Positions 21,040-31,534 of a stretch of 64,000 nucleotides of DNA are shown here, in pieces. The notes beneath the pieces were generated by a model. The model was not told the DNA's origin. It made no database searches and was given only the letters and a program-made list of their open reading frames with translations. Source of the stretch: Molossus alvarezi (Eukaryota; Chordata; Mammalia; Chiroptera; Molossidae). The DNA lies in NCBI GenBank assembly GCA_037176705.1, contig CM073905.1:32086986-32150985 (forward strand). The letters are read 5' to 3'. The translations under genes and the position numbers were made by a program. The number at the start of each line of letters is the position of its first letter. Within the stretch, counting starts at the first letter, position 1.

Positions 21040-21230
21040 TCTACATATAGCTTACAGAACATGTTCTCATCCATTATCAAATTTGATTCACAAAACATCC
21101 CTGAGAGGTGGTCAAGGCAGGCTTTGTCTTCTCCATTTAACAGGTAGGGCACTTAAGACTCATAGAGGACACATGTCTTATTTAAGGGTGAAGCCAGGAG
21201 TAGGACCTTGGTCTTCAATTCCAAGTCTTG
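21040..21230 (-). mobile_element. MIR SINE
   Basis: Reverse MIR: 'ctacatatagcttacagaac', 'ctccatttaacaggtagggc', 'gtgaagccaggagtaggacc'. Confidence 0.7.
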
Positions 21231-21399
21231 TTTTAGTTTCATGGTGCCTTTGACCTTTCCTCTCTCCAAGTCACTTCCCTTTCCTGGAATGTAGTCCTCA
21301 GTCACCAAGTGAGTATGTGTGGGCCTGCCCACTCTGCCTACGGCCCCTTCTAAGGGACACCATCTGGCCCGAGTGCGTGCACTGTAGGCCCTGCTGTGT

Positions 21400-21870
21400 A
21401 TCACATGACCCCACGCCCTTCGTTCCCCCAGCCATACTGATTGGATGAGAGGTGGTCACCTGATCAACAGCAGCCAATCAGTAGATTTTCCCATGAGCAG
21501 TGGCGAGACTGGGTGACCAGATGATCTCTTAAACATGTGGACCTGCTGGCACCAAATGTGAGAAAGGGCAAGAGGCTGAGGTGGGACCCGAGCAGACAGA
21601 AGCCAGCTCGGGGCAATCTTCTGAGGGAACAGAAAAGTTACAGAGCTGAGGGTGATCAGGCTGATGGGGCAGACACAGAACAGGGAGCAACTGTGGAGGG
21701 AGGGAGAGAGAGAGGAAGAGAGAGAGAGGAAGAAGAAGAAGGAGCAGGAGGAGGAAGAAGAGGAGGAGGAAGAAGAGGAAGAAAGGGAGGGATAAAAGAA
21801 GGAAAGAATGGATGGGAGAGGAGACTGAGGGGCTGAGAGACTGCTTTGAGTCCTGAGATACTCTGCTCCA
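21400..21870 (+). mobile_element. Possible old LTR-type repeat, unassigned
   Basis: 'ctgattggatgagaggtggt' and 'aacagcagccaatcagtaga' resemble a dispersed mammalian repeat with a 'ccaatcag' signature. A long purine tract interrupts the middle. Family uncertain. Confidence 0.35.
21695..21791. repeat. Polypurine tract (GA/GGA/GAA)n
   Basis: About 97 bp of almost pure purine on the plus strand with GAGA, GAAGAA and GGAGGA blocks; two pyrimidine interruptions at most. Potential triplex-forming DNA. Confidence 0.92.
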
Positions 21871-22994
21871 TTTCTAACCCTGCATATCCTCACTCACCCT
21901 TTTGTTTTGAGCTGGGATGAGGGGACTTAATACAGTGATTTTCAAAGTCAAAATACTGGGCTTCCTGAGCTCTGTGTTGTATATCCTCGGCGTGCCCTGG
22001 GGCAAGGACGGCAGTGATGTTTCACTGAAAAAAAAAATTGACCTACTGTCTTCTGAACCCCGTTGGGTGGCAGGGTGGGGAGTCTTGGGAGCCTGAGGCA
22101 CACCTCCCGGTCCTGATGGCAGTTAATCATGAACGCGTGCCTATTGCCACCATCACAGCGGAGCAGTCTGGCATCAAAAGGGAGCTGGGTGGACGACCCC
22201 ACGGTGAATGGTGGACTCCACAGGTGTAGGATGTCCCCACCCCCACTGAAGTGGACGCCAGGCAGAAGGTCTCCATGTCACCTGGTGCAGGTGTCCTTGT
22301 GAGATAAGGTCTACAGTGGCTCTGTCTGTCACACTGGTACAGATGATGTATTGTGGGAGCTGAATGTCATTGCTGGTCATGTTACCCACCATCTCCTCGG
22401 AATCGGGCACCAGCATCAAGAGGAAGCAAAGCCCCGATTGGGGTGGTGGCACCGAAAGCGATGTCAGGGGAATCGTGGTGACTCTCAGTGGACCCTGTGT
22501 GAACCCATAATCAGAGGGGTCACTCTGTTCCCTGAGCCCGATGATTGGGCCATTATTCCAGATTTCCACCACACGCTCGTGCAGGAGAGGGGGACACAAA
22601 CCTTAGTCCCAAGGGTTGAAGCTGTGTTACATTAATAATGCGTTCTTGGATGCTTTGAGATTTATTAACACTGAAAATAAATCTACATTAAGGACAAGTG
22701 GTGGCTAAATTTCACTTTGCAAAAATTTTCTGTGGTTTTTGTTCCTTTTAAGGCTGTTTTCCAGAGGAAAGCACACTTGGAACCACCAAATTACTCTTAT
22801 TATCATTTCCCCTTTTTGAGCCATAAATTACTGGTGGCATTTGGGGCAGTAATTGAATGGGTGTTCTTGGCTGCTTGGGCGAGGCCGGTGCCTCTCACCT
22901 CGGGTGTAGGAGGAGAGGGATCGAGCTCCCTCTGTATCCTCCTAGAGGTGAGTCTTCAGGCTGGGATTTACTAGGAGCCCTATGGACAGTGGAG
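21871..22994. other. Unique sequence, about 1.1 kb
   Basis: No gene recognised. 22630-22860 is AT-rich and non-repetitive ('ttgagatttattaacactga', 'gagccataaattactggtgg'), possibly conserved. Confidence 0.45.
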
Positions 22995-23194
22995 CCCAGC
23001 CGGCGTGGCTCAGTGGTTGAGCGTCGACCCTGCACCAAGAGGTCACCGGTTCGATTCCCGGTCAGGGCACATGCCCGGGTTGTGGGCCTGATCCCCAGTG
23101 GGGGCATGCAGGAGGCGGCCAACCGATGTTCTCTCTCATCGATGTTTCTATCTCTCTCTCCCTTCCTCTCTCTACAGTCAACAAAGAGAAAAAC
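22995..23194 (+). mobile_element. Ves SINE, classical type
   Basis: 'cccagccggcgtggctcagt', 'ggttcgattcccggtcaggg', 'ctgatccccagtgggggcat', 'tctctctcatcgatgtttct', 'tacagtcaacaaagag'. Imperfect duplication GGACAGTGGAG (22984-22994) and GGAAAGTAGAG (23195-23205). Confidence 0.96.
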
Positions 23195-24977
23195 GGAAAG
23201 TAGAGGAGTTGGTGACTCGAGGTCGTCCTGCCTCCCCGAATACCTTCCAAACTGGCTTCCTTTGTCCTAACGCCGCTTCTCACGGGGCCCTTGTGTCGTC
23301 TGTTCCACTCCACTCCTTTCCCCGTCTCTGCCGCGGTTTCTGTGTGAACACACGCAGCCTGGAAGTTGTCATCTTAACCGCGCTCAAGGTCCCACTCGGC
23401 GGCACGAAGTCCATTCACACTGTTGTGCACCGTCACCGCCATCCATCTCTAGGGCCTTTCGTCACCCAGACTAGAACTCTATCTCCATTAGACACAGGCT
23501 TCTCCTTCCCGATCCCTTTATGATTTATTACGAGAAATTTCTCACGTAATCATGGGGGCGGAGAGTCCCACAGTCGGTGGTCGGCAAGCGGGAGGCCTGG
23601 GAGGGCCGTGGTGTGGTTCCAGCCAGAGACTGGAGGCTCGGGGCAGGGGAGCCCGGGCGCACCTTCTGGTCTGAGGGCAGAAGAATGTCCTGGCCTGAGC
23701 AGTTGGGGGGGGGGGCAGGAGGGATTCTCTTTCTCCACCTTTTTGTTCTACTCAGCTCATAGCGTTTTCAAGGTTTATTTATGTCGTCTCACGTGTGGGA
23801 ATTCCGCTCCTTTTTAAGGCTGAATAACATCACAGGGTGCGGATAGACCGCACGTCGTATCCATTTGCCTTGGGTGGACACTGGGTTGTTCCCTCTTCCT
23901 GGCTGTTGGGCAGAGCGCTGCTTGAACACTGAGGCCAGGCTCCTTTCTCTGCCCGTGCTGGCATCCCCAGAGGAGCATGCAAGGCCCCACGACGGGCACG
24001 CGTCCCCTCTGGGACTCGCACATCTGCCTCCAGCGTGGTTCTCTTAGTCTGCGCCAGTCAGCTGTCCCGTCCTGCAGCCATATCAGAAGATACAGCCGCT
24101 GCTGTGCACCAGCTTGGCGTCTGATTCTGGGGTGGGTGGCACGGGGAGCAGAATAAGGGAAATACGCTGTCCCTCCTAACAGTTAGGTGACAGTCGATGG
24201 TGGTCCCCGACAGGGCATGCGGATTCCACGTGGCGGGGCAGGAGGCTGGCGGGACGAGCTTGGGCTTGGCGTCCTGCAGGCTGCGGCTCCTCCTGCCTCA
24301 GTCGCCTCATCTGGAAAGTGTGCGTGCTGCCCACTGTGCCCTGGGGCATCTCCAAGGTGAAGGAGACAGCGGTGCGGAGGGCCCAGCACACTCACGTGTG
24401 GGATGGTTCTTCTTGGCGCCTTCTTTTCTTCCACAGCGCGGGCCTTAAACCAGCCGTGTAGGGCAGCCCGGGCTCCCACGGCTGTTCTTCCGCAGGCGTC
24501 GGGCAGGGCCACCGCGAAGTCAGGGTGGGCGGAGGCTGCAGTGGCTTCGGGCCTCGGGTCCCCCAGGAACACTGTTCTCCGTGGCTCCCTGCCTTGGAAG
24601 ATCTCGGCTTCCAAGAAGCTGTGACTGACCTTCACCTTCTACCCCATCCTGAGGGTCAGATCCGGGTCGGCGTCTTTGAGCGGGGACGCCGCCTTTGAAG
24701 CCAGGTGAGCGGAGCTCATCTTTCTCTCCTCTGCTCTCCCCGTTTCTTTAGTGCACAGAGTGGGCGTCTCCCACCCGACACTGGGACCCTTGTCTCTGAG
24801 TGGGGTTCCACCGGGCAGGTGACGGAAGGAGAAGGTCCTGGTTCCGGTGCCGTCGGTGGAGGTAGGACTTCTCCAGACACAGGCCTCTCCGTTCTCGGGT
24901 TTCAGGTGGGAAAGTCGGAGCCCATCCCATTTCTCAAGCGGCCGGAGGGTGGGGGCTGTCCCCGTGGCCCGCCTGAT
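23195..24977. other. Unique sequence, about 1.8 kb
   Basis: No gene recognised. GC-rich with scattered CpG between 24.2 and 24.7 kb. A G run lies at 23706-23715. A 247-codon minus-strand frame begins here (24639) and runs into the next repeat; it has no recognisable domain. Confidence 0.4.
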
Positions 24978-25470
24978 TGACACGTTCTGAGCACCTGCCA
25001 CGTGCCCGGCTTCATGTTGTTCTGTGCAGACTAATGATGTCATCGCGATGCCCTCCTGGCACTCGGAGGACACGTGGTGTGACAGTGAGAAGCACAGGGT
25101 GCTCTGGGAGCAGATACAAGGGGCACATAATGCCGGGAAGGCTTCCTGGAGGAAGGGGTGTGGCCTGAGGGAAGCAGGTACACGAAAGCAGAGCAGTAGG
25201 CCAATTAGATGTGCAGAGAAGGCGTGCCCGGTGGACAGCACAGAACTGGGAGACCTGGGTGTGGAAAGGAGTAAGCCTTTGGAATTTGGAAACGGCAGGT
25301 GACGTAGTATGGTGGGCAAGGGGGCCCGCCCACGATGAGCAGTGTGAGAGACGACGCTGAAAAGGTAGGAAGGGGGAGCCACATCAGAGTGGCACCTCTA
25401 GGTCTCCGACAGAGTTGGCATTTGACCTCAAGACCAAGGGAGCTGCTGAGAGAATTTCAGCGGAAGAGGG
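24978..25470 (+). mobile_element. Ancient dispersed repeat, copy 1 of 7, unnamed
   Basis: Begins 'ctgagcacctgccacgtgcc', continues with 'gggaaggcttcctggaggaa', 'cgatgagcagtgtgagagac' and 'cctcaagaccaagggagctg'. The same architecture recurs at 34.3, 34.9, 43.2, 50.0, 52.8 and 59.9 kb, always in the plus orientation: 'tgccaggcac' type start, a middle ending in 'tgaggaagtgacatt', then 'gtgcaaaggccct'. I do not recall the family name with certainty. Confidence 0.6.
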
Positions 25471-26498
25471 CGGTGCCGTCAGATTCGCATTTGGAAAGTT
25501 CCCCTTAGCTGGCAGGCTGGTGGGATTGGAGGAGACTCCAAAGATAACACCAGGCCTGTCTTTGGGGCCTGAAATCAGCCACAGAGGCCGGGCTCCACCC
25601 ATGGTTGAGCCAGCTCCCTGCCCTGAGCCTTTGTTCAGCATCCGCGATGTACCCAGCCCGGTGCCCAGCCGCCCCCTGCAGTGACAGGCGGGAGCCCCAA
25701 GACAAGACAGCGGATGCAGGAGTGAGCGCCTCTTTGGAGACATGATGGCCCAGAAGGAGAGGGAATAGATTGGAAGATGCAGACAGGGAGGGGGGGTCGC
25801 TGGAAGGGATGGGAGAGAAAGGTACAAAGGTCAGCTGGGGCTTCGGCTTGGCATGAAGATTTATGACCTCCCAGGCGCTAGCTCCCGCCCCCTCCCCACC
25901 CCCACCCCTCTTCTCTCTCTGGCGGCATGTTCTAGAGACACCCATTATCTCTATTAATACCAGCCACAAGGTCATTACTCAGGCACCGACTTTTCCTCCA
26001 GCATAAATATTTATACAGGACTGACCTGTGGCTGCTGCGTTTTCCTTTGATTTGATTCCTGCTGCCTTTTGTGTCTCGCTCGTCTGTGGGCTAACGTGTT
26101 TAGCTCCTCTGTCTGGAACCTTCGGAGCCAGCCAAGTCTCGGAATGGGAGAGGGGGTGCAGGGGAGGCGAGGCGGCGGCAGGGTGGGTGCCTCTTGCCGG
26201 ACACCGGTGTAAACCGAAGTGGGCGGGTGTGAGGAAGCCCTGAGCGGCTCTTCAGTAACCTGCTGGCTGAGCTCCGGAGGCAAGGTCTGCAGTGGGGGCT
26301 CTTGGCTCTCTGCACCCCCAGAACCCCCGCTTCGGGCCCTGAAAGTGGGAACCTGGGAAAGCGGCCCCAGGGTCGCGGACTTGCACTTGCCGAAGCCAGA
26401 TCTTTGTTGGCTTCCTCTTCAAGGTGCCCCCAGTCGAATGAGCGACAGGATCCCCTCAAACATGTGGCTCTCGAAGTAAACGTGGCGATGCAAACACA
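25471..26498. other. Unique sequence, about 1 kb
   Basis: No gene recognised. 25930-26040 has 'tccagcataaatatttatac', an AT-rich motif in otherwise GC-rich DNA. Confidence 0.45.
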
Positions 26499-26499
26499 G

Positions 26500-26700
26500 C
26501 ATGAAGTGATAAGAGTGATCACGATAACTATTGTCATAGCAGTGACTGTTCATAGAGTGTCTACTGACTGTCAGGTTCTTTTTATTCAACTTCACCATGG
26601 TTTGGAGACAGGCATGCTCTCAGGGTACAGATGAGGAATTGGGGGTTCAGGGAGGTGAAGTGTCTAGACCACTGCCCCACGGTCAGTGAGCAGGGACCTA
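26500..26700 (-). mobile_element. MIR SINE
   Basis: Reverse MIR: 'actattgtcatagcagtgac', 'atagagtgtctactgactgt', 'gtacagatgaggaattgggg', 'tcagtgagcagggac'. Confidence 0.75.
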
Positions 26701-27394
26701 GGATCCGGACCTGGGGCGGGCTGTGCTTCCCTCTCAGCCTCCGAGCTGAGGATCCCCCGTGGGGATCACGGGAGGAAGGTGCCGCCTGAGCACAGGCACG
26801 GACCGCGGTCAGTCACGCCACGTGCTCCAGCGAGTGAGCTCCTGCAAGGCAGAGCGCGGGCACCGGCTCTTCTGCAAAGGAGAAGACAGAGGCCCGGGGA
26901 GGGGACAGTCATGTTACTAAGTCAACACAGTGAACACATCCCAGGTCACAATCCGGGACCCGGTGAGTCTGGCTCGTCCCCGGCTGCAGAGGTTGGCAGG
27001 GAGCGCCCCGAATGAACGGTTAGGAAGGGTGCTATTTCCCCAGACGTGTTCTGTTATGCTGTTTTGACAGTTTCAGCAAAGAAAGTTCATGCATTTTGTA
27101 AAGGAAAAGGGAAGATGCCAGAGAGCACTTTCCTCCCCTCTGCAAGGGGGTTGGACCTGTGGCCAAGGTGGGCACTGCTCACCTGGAGACCAACCTAGGT
27201 GCCCGCGTCAGAGCCGGGTCCACTGGAGAAACTGGAAGCAGGGAGGCGGTCAAGATGGCAGACTGGGGCTTGAAGGACTGTTTCCCGGTTCCTGGTCCAC
27301 CCTCCCCCGCCCCAGTCTGCAGCCCAGATCTCAGTCTTGCTCAGCCTGCCAAGACCTGCTAAACCGCCGGCAACGTCCTTCAAGGCCAAGTATG
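26701..27394. other. Unique sequence, possible MIR remnant
   Basis: No gene. 26875-26990 ('aaggagaagacagaggcccg') may be a further weak MIR remnant. Confidence 0.4.
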
Positions 27395-27485
27395 TGGTCT
27401 GCCCCACTCACGATGCATCCTCAGCACCTAGCCCGGCTCCTGGCACAGAGTAGGTGCTTAATAAATATTCATTGCTTAAATGAGC
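27395..27485 (+). mobile_element. L2 LINE 3' terminus
   Basis: 'ctcagcacctagcccggctc', 'ctggcacagagtaggtgctt', 'aataaatattcattgctt': a well-preserved L2 end. Confidence 0.88.
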
Positions 27486-27624
27486 CAGCGGATAGATGAC
27501 CTCCCACCAGGGACCACCTCTTAGAAGCATCTGAATTTTAATGAAAGCTCTGGAAATCCAAAAAGTTCTTAAAGGCCCAAGGAGCCCAGGATGCACTCGA
27601 AAGACCAAAGGCCATCTTCCTTGG

Positions 27625-27710
27625 TAACTAACCAGCTGTGAGACTTAGGAAGTCATTTATACCCTCTGGGCCTCTGTCCTATCTGAAAAAGTAAGGGAAG
27701 GGCCTTCAGA
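27625..27710 (+). mobile_element. MIR fragment
   Basis: 'aaccagctgtgagacttagg' and 'ccctctgggcctctgtccta' match the MIR centre. Confidence 0.65.
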
Positions 27711-27799
27711 GTTCTACGGGTTGAGGCAGGGAGGGTGCCAGGACGGAGCACAGTCCTTAGAAACAGCAGCCCGACGTCCTGGGCCCGGGGCCTGGCTTC

Positions 27800-28005
27800 A
27801 CCAGGACGGGCTCTGTGTCTAATGGACAAGTGACCCCACTTTTCTGTGCCTCGGTTTCCCCATCTGGAAAATGGGGATAGTCACAGTACCTAACTCGTTG
27901 AGGCTCCACAAAGATTAAATTAGTTAAGTAGTTAATATGTAAATTAGTTAATACGTATGTAAAATGTAAAGCTCTTGGACCAACGCCTGGCCTGAAGGAC
28001 ACCAC
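27800..28005 (+). mobile_element. MIR SINE
   Basis: Forward MIR: 'tgcctcggtttccccatctg', 'gaaaatggggatagtcacag', 'gattaaattagttaagtagt', 'taaagctcttggaccaacgc'. The TTAGTTAA part is duplicated locally. Confidence 0.9.
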
Positions 28006-28084
28006 TCATGCACGTTGTCTAAGGCTGCCATCCAGACCTAGGAATTGGGAGGCATTCTGTTTGCGTGGAATGCATAGTAGTGAG

Positions 28085-28260
28085 CGTAGTAGCTGTCACC
28101 GGCCAGGTGTTCACAGTATGCTACACCTTATCTCCTTTGCTCCTTGCAAACTCTGGAGGTTGTCTGCCTTTACTTTCATGGGCACCGGTTTGCAGATGGG
28201 GAAAGAGAGGCACAGAGCAGCTAAGCCACTTAACTAAAGCCACATAGCCTCAGGTTGGGG
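28085..28260 (-). mobile_element. MIR SINE
   Basis: Reverse MIR: 'aggtgttcacagtatgctac', 'gtttgcagatggggaaagag', 'aggcacagagcagctaagcc'. Confidence 0.8.
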
Positions 28261-28506
28261 CAGATCCCAACCCAAGGTGACAGCCAAGTCTGGCTACAGA
28301 TTCGGATACTCGCCGAGACCAGGCGAGTGACTGCAGCGGTGTAAGAGAAGAAAGAAGCAACGGCAGGTGTTTGGATCTAGCATAACACTAGCCTCGTCTC
28401 CCTGACTTCTTGTTTTATTGTTGAGAGTATTACAGATGCCCCCCTTTTTTCCCACTGACCCCCCCTCCTCCCCACTCCTCAGGGCTGAGTCACTGTCTCC
28501 TGAATT
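28261..28506. other. Unique sequence
   Basis: No gene or repeat recognised. Confidence 0.45.
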
Positions 28507-28682
28507 CACAGGTCCTCAAGCTTGGCTGCCATTCGAGTCCTATGAGGACTTGAAAACAGCAGCACTAATGAGGGTGTCGTCCCCAGAGATTGTGACACAG
28601 GTGGTATGGGGCAGGCACCTGAGCTGCAGCACTGTGAGTCCCCCAGTCGAGTCTGATGTGCGGCCAAGGCTGAGAGCCACTG
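28507..28682. mobile_element. MER5-type hAT-Charlie MITE
   Basis: About 176 bp with terminal inverted repeats visible: the left end 'cacaggtcctcaagcttggc' and the right end 'gccaaggctgagagccactg' are imperfect reverse complements. Internal 'gtggtatggggcaggcacct' fits the family. Orientation is not decided because the ends are similar. No convincing 8-bp target duplication. Confidence 0.8.
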
Positions 28683-28784
28683 TTCAAGAGCACTAAGCGG
28701 TCCAAATGACACACGCTAGTTGCCATGCTGAGCTAAGAAACCACCGAGATGCCATCTGACGTAAACATATAATGTCTTTGTGAT

Positions 28785-29252
28785 GAATCAGTCCATCCTC
28801 CCATGGATCCACCCATCATTTACACATCCACACACTCATCCACTCATCCACCCTCTTATACCTCCATTCTCCTTTTCACCTACCTTCCTTCCATCCATCC
28901 ATCCATCCATCCATCCATCTATCCATCTCTATCCATCCATCCATTTATCCATCCATCCATCCATCCATCCACCCATCCATCCATCTATCCATCTCTATCC
29001 ATCCATCCATTTATCCATCCATCCATCCATCCATCCACCCATCCATTTATGTATCTATCCATCATCCATCCATCCATCCATCCATCCATCCATCCATCCA
29101 CTTATCTATCCATCCTTCCATCCTTGTAATCATCCATTCATTCATCTATCTATCAACCTTCCCACCCATACATCCACATACCCACCAACCTACCTATGTA
29201 TTTGTCCATTCACCCTTTCATTCATCCACCCTTTCACCCATCTATCTGTTCA
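28785..29252. repeat. (ATCC)n array with a 66-bp higher period
   Basis: About 470 bp of ATCC/TATC/ACTC tetranucleotides, densest at 28890-29105. A 66-bp superunit (markers 'atctctatcc' at 28925 and 28991, CCACCC at 28969 and 29035) is duplicated in the middle. The edges (28785-28885, 29110-29250) are degenerate. The 264-codon frame across it is Ile/His/Pro repeat only. Confidence 0.95.
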
Positions 29253-29316
29253 CCCCTCCCTTCTTCTCCTCTTCTCTTTCTCCCCCACCTTCTTTTCTTT
29301 CCTTCCTTCTTTCTTT
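29253..29316. repeat. Polypyrimidine tract
   Basis: TTCTTCTCC- and CCTTCTTT-rich pyrimidine run continuing directly from the ATCC array. Confidence 0.85.
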
Positions 29317-29809
29317 AATCCTGCCTCTTCCTCCTCCAGACCAGCTCGGGCTGACCCTCAGTGCAGGCCCCTTGCAACAGCACAAGCAGCCTCCCCTTCT
29401 CTTAAAAGTTTCTCTTGTACGACTGTAGCACTGGTGCGCTTCTTTGAGGCGCCTGGCGGAAATGAGCCACAGGGAAAAAAAGAAATGTGTTTCTGGTTTT
29501 CCCTGGATGACCTCTCCTTCCCAAGGAAGTCTCTTATAAACACTTCCAGCTCCAGTGGACACCAAGACGTTTGAACGGCTGCTCCAAGTTGAAAGCAGTC
29601 TCGAGTGCATACCTGGTGTGCAATGATCTGGATCCAGGGCCGGGTTCAAGTGAGGTGCTGACCGTGCAGCCCAGGGCCAGCCCCTGGGGCCCTGCTCCCC
29701 CCACAGCCCGCAGGCCCAGGAGGCAGGGCTGGGCCGAAGACAAGGGCTGTCCCGGGGTTTCTGACATGGCTCTCCACTTCGACGGTCCTTCCCCATCCCG
29801 CTGCTACGG
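29317..29809. other. Unique sequence
   Basis: No gene or repeat recognised; minus-strand frame of 184 codons resembles nothing known and overlaps the pyrimidine tract. Confidence 0.4.
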
Positions 29810-29981
29810 CAGAGTTGGTTACCCTCGCCACCACTGCTACGTAGGGCCAGCTAATTCTTTGTGGTGGAGACTGTCCTGTGCATCATAGGATGTTTAGCAG
29901 CACCTCTAAATGCACCCTTGAATGTCCGTAGTACCCTGTCATCCCCCTTTGCCAAGTGTGACGATCAAACATGTCTGCAGA

Positions 29982-30189
29982 GCCCTGGCCAGATCGCCTC
30001 AGTGCGTAGTGTCGGCCCGTGGACCAGAGAGACCCGGGTTCGGTTCCCGCTAAGGGCATGTACCTCGGTTGCCGTTTGTCCCCGGCCCCGGTTGGGGTCG
30101 TGTGGGTGGCAGCCACTCGATGTGTCTCTCTCACATCAATGTTTCTCTTTCTGCCTTTCTCCCTCTGTTCTATCTGAAGATAAATGCAA

Positions 30190-30224
<35 letters not shown>

Positions 30225-30252
30225 ATGTCCTCGGGTGAGGATAAAAAAAAAA
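29982..30252 (+). mobile_element. Ves SINE, long type, inside MER20
   Basis: 'ccctggccagatcgcctcag', 'gggttcggttcccgctaagg', 'ccggccccggttggggtcgt', 'tctctcacatcaatgtttct', 'atctgaagataaatgcaata', 'tcctcgggtgaggataaaa'. Duplication GTCTGCAGA at 29973-29981 and 30253-30261. The GGCTCAG of the A-box region is altered to 'cgcctcag'. An AAAT microsatellite has expanded within it. Confidence 0.96.
30187..30226. repeat. (AAAT)n microsatellite inside Ves
   Basis: About ten AAAT units lying between the 'gataaatgc' and 'tgtcctcgg' parts of the SINE, i.e. internal rather than at the 3' tail. Confidence 0.95.
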
Positions 30253-30287
30253 GTCTGCAGATAAGTGCCCCAGCTTGAGACCCAGTG

Positions 30288-30504
30288 TTTGCAGCCAGCC
30301 TCGAGGTAGTTGGCAAGATGCCACCCACTGGAATGTTCTGTCTGTGAACAGGGCTATTCGTGGTAGTGATCATTCCCAAAATGATTCCGACAGGCTCAGC
30401 CTTAGACGGGCCGTTCTCCCCAGCGATGAAGACGTAATGGTGACGGTAACGATCGTCATTGCTGATGATGCTCACCACGAGCTTGGCCTCGGATGTGTCA
30501 GGAA
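30288..30504. other. Unique sequence
   Basis: No gene or repeat recognised; contains 'gtaacgatcgtcattgctga' in a GAT-rich context. Confidence 0.4.
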
Positions 30505-30649
30505 CAGTGGTGCTCAATCCAGACCGCAGGGAGGATCCTTCAGCGGGTTTCAGGCTCAGCTGCATCAGGCTCCGCGCGTGGGGCCCAGGCATCCGCATTT
30601 TGAGGGCTCCCCAGGGGATTCCAGTGTGCAGTCAGGGTAGAGGTGACTG
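30505..30649 (+). mobile_element. MER5-type hAT-Charlie MITE
   Basis: 'cagtggtgctcaatccagac', 'gtggggcccaggcatccgca', 'gggctccccaggggattcca', 'gtgcagtcagggtagagg' then 'tgactg'. The ends are imperfect inverted repeats. Confidence 0.78.
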
Positions 30650-30759
30650 TCCAGGTTCGCCCAAGACACTCACAGCGTACGTCTGTGGTCCCTGAAGTAT
30701 AATAGCACTGCCTTCTCCACGTACCCTGGTCCGGACAAGAAACTATGCAGTCACCTGTC

Positions 30760-31205
30760 CTGTGTCTCCTTCAATCTTCTGAGCAATTCTTTTATTTATT
30801 TATTTTTTATCCTCACCCGAGGACAGTTTATATATTTATTTTGCATTTATCTTCAGATAGAGCAGGAGGGAAAGAGGGTGGAAGAGAAACATCCATGTGA
30901 GAGAGACACATCGACTGATTGCCACCACATGACCCCAACAGGGACCGGGGACAAACTGCAACCGAGGCACGTACCCTTAGTGGGAACCGAACCCGGGACT
31001 CTCCGGTCTATGGGTGGACGCTCTAACCTGCTGAGCCAAACTGGCCAGGGCTTCTGACCAATTCTTACAGACAGGGACAGCTGTTATCCCCAGATACGCC
31101 CCTGCAAAGCTGACACCCGGAGAGGAGAAACTGTTGGCTCCAGGTCGCAGGATGTATAAATGGCAGAGTCAGGATTCGAACCCAGATCTGATCTCACTCT
31201 GGAGC
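30760..31205 (-). mobile_element. MIR SINE split by a Ves SINE
   Basis: Left part 30760-30791 ('gtctccttcaatcttctgag'), right part 31067-31205 ('gttatccccagatacgcccc', 'atggcagagtcaggattcga', 'acccagatctgatctc'). The two join in consensus order once the Ves and its duplication are set aside. Confidence 0.75.
30792..31050 (-). mobile_element. Ves SINE, long type, inside MIR
   Basis: Reverse: 'ttatcctcacccgaggacag', 'atttatcttcagatagagca', 'aaacatccatgtgagagaga', 'aacagggaccggggacaaac', 'tgggaaccgaacccgggact', 'gagccaaactggccaggg'. A 16-bp duplication with one mismatch, CTTCTGAGCAATTCTT (30776-30791) against CTTCTGACCAATTCTT (31051-31066), gives exact borders. Confidence 0.97.
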
Positions 31206-31371
31206 TGGGACTGCTGAACCCTGTGCTGTGCTCCTCTCTCACCAGCTCACTGGAAGGTCACGAGGAATACTAAGCAGATGGAATTTTGTGAAGCACTGGT
31301 CTGTAACAAGGGAACATGTTCCTTTCCTATGACAACATTTATAGTTTTCAAGATTCTAAACTGTCTTTTTA

Positions 31372-31534
31372 GAAAAAAAATTGATTTGAGAGAGAGAGAG
31401 AAACATCGATTTGTTGTTCCACGTGTTTATGCATTCATTTGGTTGGTGCACGTATGTGCCCTGACTGGGGATCGAACTCACAACCTCCGTGTATCGGGAC
31501 GATGCTCCAACTAACTGAGCTACCCGTCCAGGGC
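31372..31534 (-). mobile_element. Ves SINE, short type
   Basis: Reverse: 'aaaaaaaattgatttgagag', 'aaacatcgatttgttgttcc', 'ggggatcgaactcacaacct', 'gagctacccgtccagggc'. Same subtype as the 10.1 kb copy ('ttgttgttccacgtgtttat'). The flanks 'tctaaactgtctt' and 'cctaaagggtctt' may be a decayed duplication. Confidence 0.93.

Larger units (their letters stand above)
29810..30287 (-). mobile_element. MER20 split by a Ves SINE
   Basis: Reverse MER20. Left part 29810-29981: 'gccagctaattctttgtggt', 'gtcctgtgcatcataggatg', 'tttagcagcacctctaaatg', 'gtgacgatcaaacatgtctg'. Right part 30262-30287: 'agcttgagacccagtg', the terminal repeat. The Ves between them has its own short duplication, so MER20 came first. 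Part of the right half is deleted. Confidence 0.85.

Noticed and set aside
28780..29574. 264-codon Ile/His/Pro-rich frame
   Set aside because: Produced by ATCC repeats.
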